From Hymenobacter edaphi (lineage in GTDB: Bacteria; Bacteroidota; Bacteroidia; Cytophagales; Hymenobacteraceae), in the NCBI RefSeq assembly GCF_003258365.1, contig NZ_QHKM01000001.1, forward strand, positions 682,001 through 746,000: a stretch of 64,000 nucleotides of DNA. The letters are read 5' to 3'. Positions 14,676-23,274 of the stretch are shown here, piece by piece. The position numbers and the translations under genes are program-made. The notes beneath the pieces are model-generated. The model did no database searches and had not been told where the DNA came from. It saw nothing but the letters and a program-made list of their open reading frames with translations. How positions within the stretch are numbered: position 1 is the first letter of the stretch; every line of letters begins with the position of its first letter.

Positions 14676-16952
14676 ATGGACAACTTCGTCAGAAGGTTAC
14701 TACAGGCTTCGGTGGCCATGGCCCTGACTGCTGCGGTGGCTCAGCCTTCGATGGCCCAAGGCACCCGAAAGCAACTCAAGACCGCCAATAAGTTCTTTGA
14801 CCAGGAGAACTACCGTGCCGCCATTCCCTACTACGAGCAAGTACTGGCCAAGGACCCCAACAACGCGCTGGCGCTGTTCCGGGCGGGCATCTCGTACATG
14901 TCGTTCGACAAAGAAAAGGCCAGCGACTACATCTACAAGGCGCAGAAGCTGAAGCCGAAAGTCTCGAAAGACGTAGAGTACTGGCTCGGCCGCGTCGACC
15001 ACCTGAACTATAACTTTGACGAGGCCATTGCCCACTTCCAAGCGTACAACGCCACGCTGAAGAAGAAGGACACCCGCAAAGCCCAGCTGGCCCAGCTGAT
15101 TCAGCACGCCAAAAACGCCAAGATCCAGTTCAACTCGCCCAAGGATATCTTCGTCAAGAACCTCGGGCCGACGGTGAATACCTCGTATTCGGAGCACAGC
15201 CCGGTAATTTCGGCCGACGACAAAGTGCTGCTGTTCACTTCGCGCTCGGGCGAAGCCCGCGGTGCCGACCCGAACAACACCACCCCCAGCGGCAAGCAGA
15301 AAGTAGCCGCCGACGGCGAGTACTACGAGGACATCTACGAGTCGAAGCGCCTGGGCGAAGACGAGTGGGAAAAGCCCCGCTCGCTGTCGGGCGCGCTCAA
15401 CGGCAAGGGGCACGACGCCTCGATTCAGGTGTTCGACAACGACACCAAGCTGCTGATGTACCGCAACGACGAGAACGGCGACATCTTCTACTCGGAGAAG
15501 ACGGGCGCCGACTGGTCGGAGCCGAAGAAGCTGAACGGCAACATCAACTCGAAAGCTTTCGAGTCGGATGCCTACATCACCCCGGACGGGCTGACCATCT
15601 ACTTCTCGACCAGCAAGTACTCGGAGGATAACACCCTCGACATCTACTACGCTACCCGTCAGCCCGGCGGCGACTGGGGCCCGGCCAAGAGCATCGGTAA
15701 CCAGATCAACACCAAGTACGACGACGACAGCCCCTACATCAGCCGCGACGGCAAGACGATGTACTTCGCCTCGCGTGGCCACAACACGATGGGCGGCTAC
15801 GACATCTTCAAGTCGAGCTGGGACGAGGCGGCCCGCGCCTGGGGCCGCCCCGAGAACATGGGCTACCCGGTGAACACGCCGGACGATGACACCTACTACC
15901 GCCTCTCGCCCGACGGTTCGTACGCCTACCTCTCGTCTTACCGCATCGGCGGCTACGGCGAGAAGGACATCTACACCATCAACTACATCAAGAACGTCAA
16001 CATCAAGGGCAAGGTCTTCTCCTCCCGCGACTCGACGACGGTCATTCCCGGGGTAGAGCTGGTGTTCAACGGGCAGACGGCTTCGAAAGAGGTTATCAGC
16101 TTCCGCGACGTGACCAAGCCCGACTCGGGCAACTACCAGGTGAATGTGCTGTCGGGCCGTTCGTACCAAGTGGCCTTGTCGAAAGACGGTAAGAACATTA
16201 CGACGGAGGAGTTTGCCGTGCCGGTGGTAACGAACGATTCGACCACCATCACCAAGAATTTCTACATCCCGTACGTAGACACGACCTCCCTGGCGGGCGT
16301 GAACATGAAGCCGATCTACTTCGATACGGACAAGTACAACCTGCGTCCGGAATCGGTGAAGCAGCTGAATAATGTGGCCGGCATCATGAAGTCGAACCCC
16401 GGGCTGAACATCTCCATCGAGGGCCACTGCGACTCGCGTAACACCGACGAGTACAACATGGTGCTCGGGCAGAACCGCGCCAACTCGGCCTTCAACTACC
16501 TGAAGAAGAATGGTGTGGGCGATACCCGCATGGTGACGGTTAGCTACGGTGAGCGTCGCCCGGCCGCCCCGAACGATTCGCCGGAGAACATGCAGCTCAA
16601 CCGCCGCGTGGAATTCAAGCCGATTCTGAAGGAAGGCCAGACCATCAACGATGTGATGACGGCCCCCGGCGGCGGTGCCAGCACCAACACCACCACGACC
16701 GGTACGACCACGACGACCACCGGCACTTCGACCCGCACCACGGCCCCGCTGCAGCCCGGCAAAACCAAGGCTAAAACGGCCGACGGTACCAAGGTGAAAA
16801 CCAAGGTGGACGAGGACAGCGACAAAGTGAAGGTGAAAACCAAAGGCGCCGACGACTCGAAAACCAAGACCACGACCAAAAACGGGGAATTGGACGGCAA
16901 AGCCAAGGACGCCGCCGGCGACAAGACCAAAGTGAAAACCAAAACCGAGTAG
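14676..16952 (+). CDS. PorE-like envelope protein: TPR, PD40 propeller, CRD-like and OmpA C-terminal domains
   Basis: A 758-residue exported protein with a signal peptide at 1-28 (ending PSMAQ). TPR-like repeats lie at 30-140 (QENYRAAIPYYEQVLAKDPN). A WD40/PD40 propeller spans about 165-435 with repeated DGxxIYFSS-type strands. A carboxypeptidase-regulatory-like fold is at 442-530. The OmpA peptidoglycan-binding domain is at 545-650 (IEGHCDSRNTDEYN, then LNRRVEF). This domain order is that of PorE, which anchors the type IX secretion system to peptidoglycan. There is no lipobox here, unlike the Porphyromonas protein. A Thr/Lys-rich tail (655-758) with repeated KVKTK units is unusual. Many paralogs share this architecture, so the PorE role is inferred. 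Confidence 0.88.
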   Translation: MDNFVRRLLQASVAMALTAAVAQPSMAQGTRKQLKTANKFFDQENYRAAIPYYEQVLAKDPNNALALFRAGISYMSFDKEKASDYIYKAQKLKPKVSKDVEYWLGRVDHLNYNFDEAIAHFQAYNATLKKKDTRKAQLAQLIQHAKNAKIQFNSPKDIFVKNLGPTVNTSYSEHSPVISADDKVLLFTSRSGEARGADPNNTTPSGKQKVAADGEYYEDIYESKRLGEDEWEKPRSLSGALNGKGHDASIQVFDNDTKLLMYRNDENGDIFYSEKTGADWSEPKKLNGNINSKAFESDAYITPDGLTIYFSTSKYSEDNTLDIYYATRQPGGDWGPAKSIGNQINTKYDDDSPYISRDGKTMYFASRGHNTMGGYDIFKSSWDEAARAWGRPENMGYPVNTPDDDTYYRLSPDGSYAYLSSYRIGGYGEKDIYTINYIKNVNIKGKVFSSRDSTTVIPGVELVFNGQTASKEVISFRDVTKPDSGNYQVNVLSGRSYQVALSKDGKNITTEEFAVPVVTNDSTTITKNFYIPYVDTTSLAGVNMKPIYFDTDKYNLRPESVKQLNNVAGIMKSNPGLNISIEGHCDSRNTDEYNMVLGQNRANSAFNYLKKNGVGDTRMVTVSYGERRPAAPNDSPENMQLNRRVEFKPILKEGQTINDVMTAPGGGASTNTTTTGTTTTTTGTSTRTTAPLQPGKTKAKTADGTKVKTKVDEDSDKVKVKTKGADDSKTKTTTKNGELDGKAKDAAGDKTKVKTKTE

Positions 16953-16975
16953 TACCCCCGGTTTTGGCACCCTGA

Positions 16976-17013
16976 AAAGCGGGTCGGACCAGTGGTCCGA
17001 CCCGCTTTTTTTT
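16976..17013 (+). terminator. terminator of the PorE-like gene
   Basis: GCGGGTCGGACC and GGTCCGACCCGC form a perfect stem around AGT, followed by a run of eight or more T. Confidence 0.85.
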
Positions 17014-17085
17014 AACAATATGCGGGCGGCTCCGTTCTAATTGGGCAATTTGCGGCCCCTTTGGCCGTTTGTACGCCCACCGCCC

Positions 17086-17811
17086 ATGACCGTAGTACCC
17101 TACAAAGACGACCCCACCGGCAAGAAGACGCAGGTCGCGCAGATGTTCAACAGCATCGCGGGGAAGTATGACTTCCTGAACCACTTCCTGAGCGCCGGCA
17201 CCGACATCTACTGGCGCCGCAAGGCCGTGGGCGAACTGAAAGCCCTGCACCCGAGCCGTATTCTGGACATTGCCACCGGCACCGGCGACTTCGCCTTCGA
17301 AACCCTGAAGCTGGGCGAGCAGGCCCACGTGACGGGCGTCGACATCTCGGAGGGCATGCTGGAAGTGGGCCGCCGCAAGGTGCGCGACCGGGGCCTGGGC
17401 CACCGGGTGGAGCTGCAGCTGGGCGACTCCGAGAACCTGCCCTTCGAGGACAACACCTTCGACGCGGTGACGGCTTCGTTCGGGGTGCGTAACTTTGAAA
17501 ACCTGCGGCAAGGGCTGGCCGAGATGCAGCGCGTGCTGCGGCCGGGCGGCAAAGTGGTGATTCTGGAGTTTTCCAAGCCCCGCAAGTTTCCCTTCAAGCA
17601 GGCCTACAACTTCTACTTCCGGCACATCCTGCCGGTATTCGGCAAACTGATTTCCAAGGACCGCGCGGCCTATACTTACCTGCCCGAATCGGTGCAGGCC
17701 TTCCCCGACGGTCCGGATTTTCTGACCATCCTGCGCGAGGTCGGATTTACTTCTCCCCAATGGCAACCGCTCACCTTCGGCATCAGCTCCATCTACACCG
17801 CCACCAAGTAA
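17086..17811 (+). CDS. menG: demethylmenaquinone methyltransferase
   Basis: A 241-residue SAM-dependent methyltransferase that makes menaquinone from demethylmenaquinone. The N-terminal VAQMFNSIAGKYDFLNHFLS (20 residues) is the UbiE/MenG signature. The SAM motif ILDIATGTGDFAF is at about residue 63, and PFEDNTFDAVTASFGVRNFE (20 residues) is the second signature. Cytophagales use menaquinone, so MenG rather than UbiE is preferred. The ATG at 17086 is chosen because the alternative upstream start adds residues not typical of the family. Its 3' end overlaps porT by 52 bases, a coupling commonly seen in Bacteroidetes. Confidence 0.95.
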   Translation: MTVVPYKDDPTGKKTQVAQMFNSIAGKYDFLNHFLSAGTDIYWRRKAVGELKALHPSRILDIATGTGDFAFETLKLGEQAHVTGVDISEGMLEVGRRKVRDRGLGHRVELQLGDSENLPFEDNTFDAVTASFGVRNFENLRQGLAEMQRVLRPGGKVVILEFSKPRKFPFKQAYNFYFRHILPVFGKLISKDRAAYTYLPESVQAFPDGPDFLTILREVGFTSPQWQPLTFGISSIYTATK

Positions 17812-18560
17812 CGCTGCGCCTGCTGGCGCTGCTGCTGCTGGCCCTGCCCACGGCGGCCCTGGCCCAGAATAAAAGCTACACCAAAGCCAAGCGCGGCAAG
17901 AACGGACAGGTGAAATCGGTGACGGTGAACAACCTGCCGGGCTACGACGAGCGGTGGTACCGCCCGGGCTTCTGCATCGGGCTGAACATGTCGCGCTACC
18001 GGCTGGAACACTCGCAGTACTACGTGGACCGCATCAAGGGTGGCACCGGCATTGCGGCCAACGCCAAGGTGAGCCCCGGCTTCGCGGTGGGCTTCGTCAA
18101 CGACGTGCGCCTGGCCGACCACTGGAACCTGCGCTTTATTCCCGGCGTGTCGTTTCTGACGCGGCAGGTGGAGTTTACGCCCGTCGGGAGCGTGTCGGAG
18201 GAAATCAACGACCAGGAAATCGGCTCGACGCAGCTGGACGTGCCGCTGCTGATCAAGTTCAAGTCGGACCGGCGGCGCAACACGCGCGTGTACATGGTGG
18301 GCGGCGTGCGGCAGAGCTTCAACATCGGCAACCGCCGCCGCGACCCGGAGCGCAACCAGATGCAGGTGGGCACCTCGGACTTTGCCATCGAGTACGGGGT
18401 AGGGCTGGACCTGTTCTACCCGTTCTTCAAGTTCGCGCCCGAGCTGCGCTTTTCGCACGGCCTGACCAACCTGGCCCAGCCGGGCGCCCCCGACCTGTAC
18501 TCGCGCAGCTTTCAGCGCATCCGCAGCAACACGGTGACGCTGTACTTCACGTTTGAATAA
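17760..18560 (+). CDS. porT: type IX secretion outer-membrane protein PorT
   Basis: A 266-residue outer-membrane beta-barrel protein required for type IX secretion and gliding. The signal peptide core VTLRLLALLLLALPTAALAQ is at about 17-36, preceded by a His-rich stretch read from the menG overlap. Motifs include YRPGFCIGLNMSRYRLEHS, LRFIPGVSF and the C-terminal barrel strand NTVTLYFTFE. The position directly after menG is the usual porT context. The only ATG before the signal peptide is at 17760, so either the extension is real or a non-ATG codon nearer 17808 is used. Confidence 0.9.
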   Translation: MATAHLRHQLHLHRHQVTLRLLALLLLALPTAALAQNKSYTKAKRGKNGQVKSVTVNNLPGYDERWYRPGFCIGLNMSRYRLEHSQYYVDRIKGGTGIAANAKVSPGFAVGFVNDVRLADHWNLRFIPGVSFLTRQVEFTPVGSVSEEINDQEIGSTQLDVPLLIKFKSDRRRNTRVYMVGGVRQSFNIGNRRRDPERNQMQVGTSDFAIEYGVGLDLFYPFFKFAPELRFSHGLTNLAQPGAPDLYSRSFQRIRSNTVTLYFTFE

Positions 18561-18657
18561 GTTTTGATTGCTCGATTGCTGCATTGCTTAATTGTTGACT
18601 GTTCTCATCCGAACGACCAACAATTAAGCAATGCAGCAATTTAACAATGCAAGAAAG
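18561..18657. repeat. themed quasi-palindromic spacer (ATTGCTGCATTGCTTAATTG type)
   Basis: The 20-base arm 18578-18597 is perfectly complementary to 18618-18637, loop 20 bases. Outside it the pairing continues imperfectly (GATTGCTCGATT with AATTTAACAATGC). GC content is far below the flanking genes. Confidence 0.8.
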
Positions 18658-19410
18658 ATGAAAACAGCACTTGTAACCGGCGCTTCGTCGGGTATCGGGC
18701 GGGCTACGGCGGTGGCGCTGGCGCAGGCGGGCTTTCGGCTGGTGATTACGGGGCGGCGGCGGGAGCGGCTGCAGGAGCTGGCCGCCGAGCTGGCCCCCGC
18801 GCCGGTGCACATTCTGACCTTCGACGTGCGCGACCGGGCCGCCGCCATTGCGGCCGTCAAGAGCCTGCCGGAGGCGTTTCGGCAGATTGACGTGCTCATC
18901 AACAACGCCGGCAATGCCCACGGGCTGGCCCCGATCCAGGAGGGCGACCCGAACGACTGGGACCTGATGCTGGACAGCAACGTGCGCGGCCTGCTGAACG
19001 TGACCCACGCGGTGCTGCCGCTGATGCAGGAGCGGCGCAGCGGCTTTATCGTCAACATCGGCTCCATTGCCGGGCACGAGGCCTACGCCAACGGCAACGT
19101 GTACTGCGCCTCCAAGGCGGCCGTGGCCTCGCTCAGCAAGGGCATGCGCCTGGACCTGATCAGCCTGGGCATCCGGGTGGCGGAGGTAAACCCCGGGGCC
19201 GTGGAAACCGAGTTTTCGGCGGTGCGCTTCAAGGGCGACGCGGAGCGCGCGGCCAAGGTGTACCAGGGTTTTGAGCCGCTCAAGCCCGAGGATGTGGCGG
19301 AGGTTATCCAATTCATGGTGACGCGCCCGCCGCACGTGACGATTTCGGAAGTCACCATTCTGGCCGGGGCCCAGGCCGCCGCTACGACCATCGTCAAGCA
19401 GCCGGTGTAG
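18658..19410 (+). CDS. SDR oxidoreductase, YdfG-like (3-hydroxy acid dehydrogenase)
   Basis: A 250-residue classical short-chain dehydrogenase. The cofactor motif TGASSGIG is at 7-14, NNAG at 82-85, and catalytic Ser136 with Tyr149 and Lys153 (YCASK) follow. Arg residues after the second strand (TGRRRERL) favour NADP(H). The C-terminal half with VNPGAVETEFS and VRFKGD, then RPPHVTISEV, matches the YdfG group, which oxidises L-serine-like 3-hydroxy acids and reduces malonic semialdehyde. The substrate is inferred from family resemblance. The ATG at 18658 lies just past the repeat spacer. Confidence 0.9.
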   Translation: MKTALVTGASSGIGRATAVALAQAGFRLVITGRRRERLQELAAELAPAPVHILTFDVRDRAAAIAAVKSLPEAFRQIDVLINNAGNAHGLAPIQEGDPNDWDLMLDSNVRGLLNVTHAVLPLMQERRSGFIVNIGSIAGHEAYANGNVYCASKAAVASLSKGMRLDLISLGIRVAEVNPGAVETEFSAVRFKGDAERAAKVYQGFEPLKPEDVAEVIQFMVTRPPHVTISEVTILAGAQAAATTIVKQPV

Positions 19411-19513
19411 CGTCGACTTTAGCTACGGTTGGTTCAGCTCGCGTGTGGGTGCGCGGTTGACGGGTAGACGTATATTGTTCTGGTAGACGCGAACTGAAAG
19501 TCTGCGCTGCAAC

Positions 19514-19548
19514 GCAACGGCCCGCTGAGTAGCGGGCCGTTTGCTTTT
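19514..19548. terminator. terminator between convergent SDR and esterase genes
   Basis: AACGGCCCGCT (19516-19526) pairs with AGCGGGCCGTT (19531-19541) around GAGT, with TTTGCTTTT after it. Confidence 0.65.
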
Positions 19549-19554
19549 CCGTGC

Positions 19555-20211
19555 TTACTGCTGCGCCAGCTGATGCAGAATGGGCGGCTTCATTTCGTGG
19601 CGGCCCTCAAACCAGATCATGTGCGGCTGAGCCCCCAGCTGGCGCAGCAGGGCCAGTTGCTCGTTGACGCGCTCCTCGGGCAGGTAGCTGTCGGAGTCGC
19701 CGCAGACGACGGTGAGGCGAGGAATGCGGGCCAGCAGGGCAGCGGCTGCGGCCGGGTCGACGTCGTTGGGGAAGGTGCCGGCCCAGAGGACCAGATGGAC
19801 CGGCGTGAAGCGGCTGCGCAGCAGCCAGCGGCTGACGGTGGTGGCACCCTGCGAAAAGCCCAGCACCGTTACTTCCACATCGGCAGGGCAGGCGGCCCGC
19901 AGCTGGTGCAGCAGGGTGTCGAGGTAGGCCGAGAAGTCCTCGATTTCGGTGAGGCGGTCCTCGCTCGTCATCCAGGTAGCGCCCACGCGGCCGCCGTTGC
20001 CCTGCAGGTAGAACCTGGAGAGGCCCTCGGGTGCTACGACCACCGTGCCGGGCACGTGGTCGACGGCCAGGCGAAAATGGCGGATGAAGTAGCTGGCCAG
20101 CTGGCCGTAGCCGTGGCAAACCACGAAGAGCTGGTGGGCGGTGGCCAGCTCGCCGAGCTGGTAGTAGCGGGCGGTGCGGGGCACCTGCAGACGGTGTTCG
20201 TGGGCTTCCAT
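19555..20211 (-). CDS. alpha/beta hydrolase, phospholipase/carboxylesterase type
   Basis: A 218-residue cytoplasmic serine hydrolase. FVVCHGYGQLAS (29-40) forms the oxyanion region and the nucleophile is Ser120 in VLGFSQGATT. The acid is probably in VCGDSDSYLP, and the histidine is in EGRHEMKPP near the C-terminus. The pattern resembles the YpfH/carboxylesterase-2 family, which acts on short acyl esters, so the substrate is unknown. I chose the ATG ending at 20211 over a TTG nine bases upstream. It runs toward the same terminator as the SDR gene. Confidence 0.85.
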   Translation of the reverse strand: MEAHEHRLQVPRTARYYQLGELATAHQLFVVCHGYGQLASYFIRHFRLAVDHVPGTVVVAPEGLSRFYLQGNGGRVGATWMTSEDRLTEIEDFSAYLDTLLHQLRAACPADVEVTVLGFSQGATTVSRWLLRSRFTPVHLVLWAGTFPNDVDPAAAAALLARIPRLTVVCGDSDSYLPEERVNEQLALLRQLGAQPHMIWFEGRHEMKPPILHQLAQQ

Positions 20212-20259
20212 GGCGGGCAACTGAGCGGGCGGGCGAATAACCGCCGCCCGCCCGTTTGG

Positions 20260-20748
20260 TTAGCCGCGGGCTGGTAGCACGTCCGACATAAATTGGAAGG
20301 GCAGCAGGTCAGCCAGGCTGCGGAAGCGCCAGATGGTGCCGTTGGGGCCGGGCAGCAAGAGCGGAATCGGCTGGGCCTGCCGGCTTTCGGACTCGGCCAT
20401 CACCTGACGGCAGGCGCCGCAGGAGGTGACGGCCACAAATTCGCCGTTTTGGGGACGGGCGGCCACGGCCATCAGCTTGACGGTGCGGCCGGGCTGGCCG
20501 TTCAGGCCGAAGAGCACGGTGCGCTCGGCGCAGAGGCCCGACGGGTAGGCCGCGTTTTCCTGGTTGGTGTTCCAGGCGATGCTGTCGTCGTCGAGCAGCA
20601 GGGCGGCGCCGACGTGAAAGTGGGAGTAGGGCGCGTAGGCGTGGTCGGTGGCGGCCTGGGCGGCCTGCCAGCAGCGGGCCTCGTCGGCGGAGAGTTCGGC
20701 CGGCGTCAGCACGTCGGCGGTAATGGTCAGGTTCAGGGTTTGGGCCAT
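20260..20748 (-). CDS. cdd: cytidine deaminase
   Basis: A 162-residue zinc hydrolase that converts cytidine and deoxycytidine to uridine forms in pyrimidine salvage. The catalytic block ENAAYPSGLCAERTVLF gives zinc ligand Cys73 and proton-shuttle Glu75; the other ligands Cys110 and Cys113 lie in SCGACRQVM. The N-terminal YAPYSHFHVGAALL is typical. The length fits the homotetrameric class, slightly extended at the N-terminus. The ATG ending at 20748 is used. It is separated by 48 bases from the esterase on the same strand, so a two-gene transcript is possible. Confidence 0.96.
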   Translation of the reverse strand: MAQTLNLTITADVLTPAELSADEARCWQAAQAATDHAYAPYSHFHVGAALLLDDDSIAWNTNQENAAYPSGLCAERTVLFGLNGQPGRTVKLMAVAARPQNGEFVAVTSCGACRQVMAESESRQAQPIPLLLPGPNGTIWRFRSLADLLPFQFMSDVLPARG

Positions 20749-20849
20749 CAGACGGCTCAAAAACGGCGGGAAAAAGAAGGGAATGCAGCCACCTGACGGC
20801 GGCCCCCGTTGGGCCACGGGGGACGAAAATAGTACATTTCGGGCAGGAA

Positions 20850-20942
20850 TCAGTTGTCGGTTGCCAGTTGCGAGTTGTCAGTGAATAGAAAATTCGCAAC
20901 TAATCAGGCCTGACAACTGAGGCCTGACAACGGATAACCCCA
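20850..20942. repeat. themed spacer (GTTGYCAGTTGCGAGTTG type)
   Basis: CAGTTGTCGGTTGCCAGTTG, then CGAGTTGTCAG, on the left and ATTCGCAACT, then CTGACAACTGAGG and CTGACAACGG, on the right form imperfect inverted copies. The same motif family is at 24690-24824 and 27255-27350. Confidence 0.65.
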
Positions 20943-20953
20943 TTCCCACCCGC

Positions 20954-22309
20954 ATGACCCGCATCCTCCTGCTCGGCGCCGGCCGCTCGGCTTCGTCCCT
21001 GATTCAGTACCTGCTCCGCCACCTCGCCGCCGAAGACTGGCAGCTCACCATTGCCGACGTGAACCCCGAGCCGCTGCGCGCGGTGGTGGCTGCGCACGGC
21101 GAGCGGGCCCGGGCCGTGGCCTTCGAAATCGGGCAGACGGAGCGGCTGCACGAGCTGGTGGCCGCGCACGAGGTGGTCGTGTCGATGCTGCCGGCGCTGT
21201 TTCACCCGCTGGTGGCCCAGGCCTGCCTGCACCACGGCCGGCACCTGGCCACGGCTTCGTACGCCACCGAGGAAATCCGCGGCTTCGACGCCCCGGCCCG
21301 GGCGCAGGGGCTGACGTTTCTGATGGAATGCGGGCTCGACCCGGGCCTGGACCACATGTCGGCGCTGCCGGTGATTGAGGAAATCCGGGCCCAGGGCGGG
21401 CGGCTCACGTCCTTCAAATCGTACTGCGGCGGGCTGATGGCGCCCGACTCGGAGGGCGACAATCCGTGGCGCTACAAATTCACCTGGAACCCGCGCAACG
21501 TGGTGGTGGCCGGGCAGGGCACGGCCCGCTACATCGAGGGCGGCCACCCGCGCTTTATTCCCTACCAGCAGCTGTTTCGGCGCACTGAGCGGCTGGCCGT
21601 GCCCGGCTACGGCGAGTTTGAGGGCTATGCCAACCGCGACTCGCTCAGCTACCGCCCGCTCTACGGCCTCGACGACATTCCGACCATGCTGCGCGGCACC
21701 CTGCGCCGCCCCGGCTACTGCGCCGCCTGGGCCGCCCTGGTGGCCCTGGGCCTCACCGACGACTCCTACCACCTCGGCAACGCCGCCGAGCTGCCCTGGG
21801 CCGAGCTGATTGAATCATTTCTGCCGCCGGCGGCCTCGGATGCGGCCCTGCCCGCGCGCGTGGCCGCCTGCCTCGGCCTCGACCCCGCCGGCGCGGAAAT
21901 GCAGCGCCTGCGCTGGGCCGGCCTGTTCGGCCCCGCGCCGGTGGGCCTGCCCGACGCCACGCCCGCCCAGCTGCTAGAGCGCCTGCTGACGGCCAAGTGG
22001 CAGCTGCTGCCCCACGACCACGACATGATTGTGATGCAGCACCTGTTCGAGTACGAGCCGGCCGACGGCGGCCCCGCGCAGCAGCGCACGTCCTCCCTGG
22101 TGGTCATCGGCGACGACGCGGTGCACACGGCCATGGCCAAGACCGTGGGCCTGCCGCTGGGCATGGCCGTGCGGCGCCTGGCCCGGGGCGAGGTGGCCCA
22201 CCGCGGCGTGGTGGTGCCCCTCCACGCCGATTTGTACCAGCCCATCCTGCAGGAGCTGGCGGCCGACTACAACATTCATTTTGTGGAGACGGCGCACGCG
22301 CTGGCCTAG
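20954..22309 (+). CDS. saccharopine dehydrogenase-like oxidoreductase
   Basis: A 451-residue enzyme with an N-terminal Rossmann fold (ILLLGAGRSASSLIQYLL, residues 4-21). The saccharopine dehydrogenase signatures follow: YATEEIRGFDAPARAQGLTF (20 residues) and MECGLDPGLDHMSA. The family reversibly joins or splits lysine and 2-oxoglutarate or related amines (saccharopine, carboxynorspermidine). In Bacteroidetes this form often acts in lysine breakdown. No partner lysine-ketoglutarate reductase is in the window, so the exact substrate is open. The ATG is at 20954, right after a repeat spacer. Confidence 0.9.
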   Translation: MTRILLLGAGRSASSLIQYLLRHLAAEDWQLTIADVNPEPLRAVVAAHGERARAVAFEIGQTERLHELVAAHEVVVSMLPALFHPLVAQACLHHGRHLATASYATEEIRGFDAPARAQGLTFLMECGLDPGLDHMSALPVIEEIRAQGGRLTSFKSYCGGLMAPDSEGDNPWRYKFTWNPRNVVVAGQGTARYIEGGHPRFIPYQQLFRRTERLAVPGYGEFEGYANRDSLSYRPLYGLDDIPTMLRGTLRRPGYCAAWAALVALGLTDDSYHLGNAAELPWAELIESFLPPAASDAALPARVAACLGLDPAGAEMQRLRWAGLFGPAPVGLPDATPAQLLERLLTAKWQLLPHDHDMIVMQHLFEYEPADGGPAQQRTSSLVVIGDDAVHTAMAKTVGLPLGMAVRRLARGEVAHRGVVVPLHADLYQPILQELAADYNIHFVETAHALA

Positions 22310-22332
22310 CCCCGCCGCGTTACCAGGGCCTG

Positions 22333-23274
22333 ATGAAAAACTACCTGCTCCTGCGCCTGCGCACCCAGACCCGGCAATGGGCCGAGCTGGGCTGGTGGCG
22401 GGCCGGGCTGCTGCTGCTCATCCTGGCGGGTGCCGCCTCGCAGCTGCTGCGGCTGCTGCTGCTGCACCCCGCCGCGCAGTGGGCCCTGCCGCCTGTGCTG
22501 CTGCTGAGCGTGGCCGGCGCGCACCGGCAGCGCCAGGACCTGGCATTTCTGCAGCTGACGGCCCCGCAATACCGCCGCTGGCTGGCGGGGGAGTACGCCC
22601 TGGCGGGCCTGCTGGGGGCGGCGTTTCTGCTGCCCGGTGGCTACTGGCTTAGCGCCGCTCTCTCGGTGGTGCTGCCCCCGCTGGCCGCCGCCCTGCCGGC
22701 CACCACTGAGCGCACGGCCCGCAACCGCCGCAGCCTGGTGCGGGCCGAAGCCTTCGAGTGGGTGAGCGGGCTGCGGCGGCGCCTGGGCTGGCTGCTGTGG
22801 CTGCTGCTCGTGGGCCTGACGGCGGGCCTGCGCCAGCACACGGCCGCGCCGGCGCTGGGCCTGGGCGCCTGGCTGCTGGTAACGGTCAGCTTCTACGACG
22901 TGCCCGAGCCGGTGCCCATGCTGCTGGGAGCCGCCCGCAGCCCCGGCCAGTGGCTGCGCGGCCGGCTGGGCTGGGCCGGGCTGTACTTCGGGCTGACGGC
23001 GGCTCCGTTTCTGACGCTGCTGGTCCTGGGCCCGGCCGGCTGGGGCGGCGCCGCCCTGCTGCTGGTCTGGGGCCTGACGGTGCTGACGCTGGTGGTGCTG
23101 GCCAAGTACACGTTCTACCCGCACGCCACCACCATGCGCTACGCCCAGGCCGGGGTGGTGGCGCTGGGCTTCCTTATCCTGGCCGACTCGGTGTACGCTT
23201 CGCTGCTGGCCGCTGCGCTGCTGGGCCTGGTCTGGCGCAGCCGCTACCGCCTTCGTTTCTACCGCTATGATTAG
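22333..23274 (+). CDS. multispanning membrane protein, permease partner of an ABC transporter
   Basis: A 313-residue very hydrophobic protein. I count about seven or eight membrane segments, for example LLLLILAGAASQLLRLLLL, GLLGAAFLLPGGYWLSAALS (20 residues) and ALLLVWGLTVLTLVVLAKYT (20 residues). No family motif is recognised. It overlaps the ATP-binding gene at 23267 by 8 bases, so it is most likely the permease of an ABC-2-like exporter. The ATG at 22333 is 23 bases after the upstream stop, so it is probably cotranscribed with the saccharopine dehydrogenase-like gene. Confidence 0.8.
   Translation: MKNYLLLRLRTQTRQWAELGWWRAGLLLLILAGAASQLLRLLLLHPAAQWALPPVLLLSVAGAHRQRQDLAFLQLTAPQYRRWLAGEYALAGLLGAAFLLPGGYWLSAALSVVLPPLAAALPATTERTARNRRSLVRAEAFEWVSGLRRRLGWLLWLLLVGLTAGLRQHTAAPALGLGAWLLVTVSFYDVPEPVPMLLGAARSPGQWLRGRLGWAGLYFGLTAAPFLTLLVLGPAGWGGAALLLVWGLTVLTLVVLAKYTFYPHATTMRYAQAGVVALGFLILADSVYASLLAAALLGLVWRSRYRLRFYRYD

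Noticed and set aside
14700-17018. A long open frame (about 770 codons) on the minus strand opposite the PorE-like gene
   Set aside because: It mirrors the GC-rich codon pattern of the + strand gene, has no recognisable domain, is rich in Val/Gly/Arg as expected of an antisense frame, and the + strand gene has clear motifs, a promoter and a terminator.
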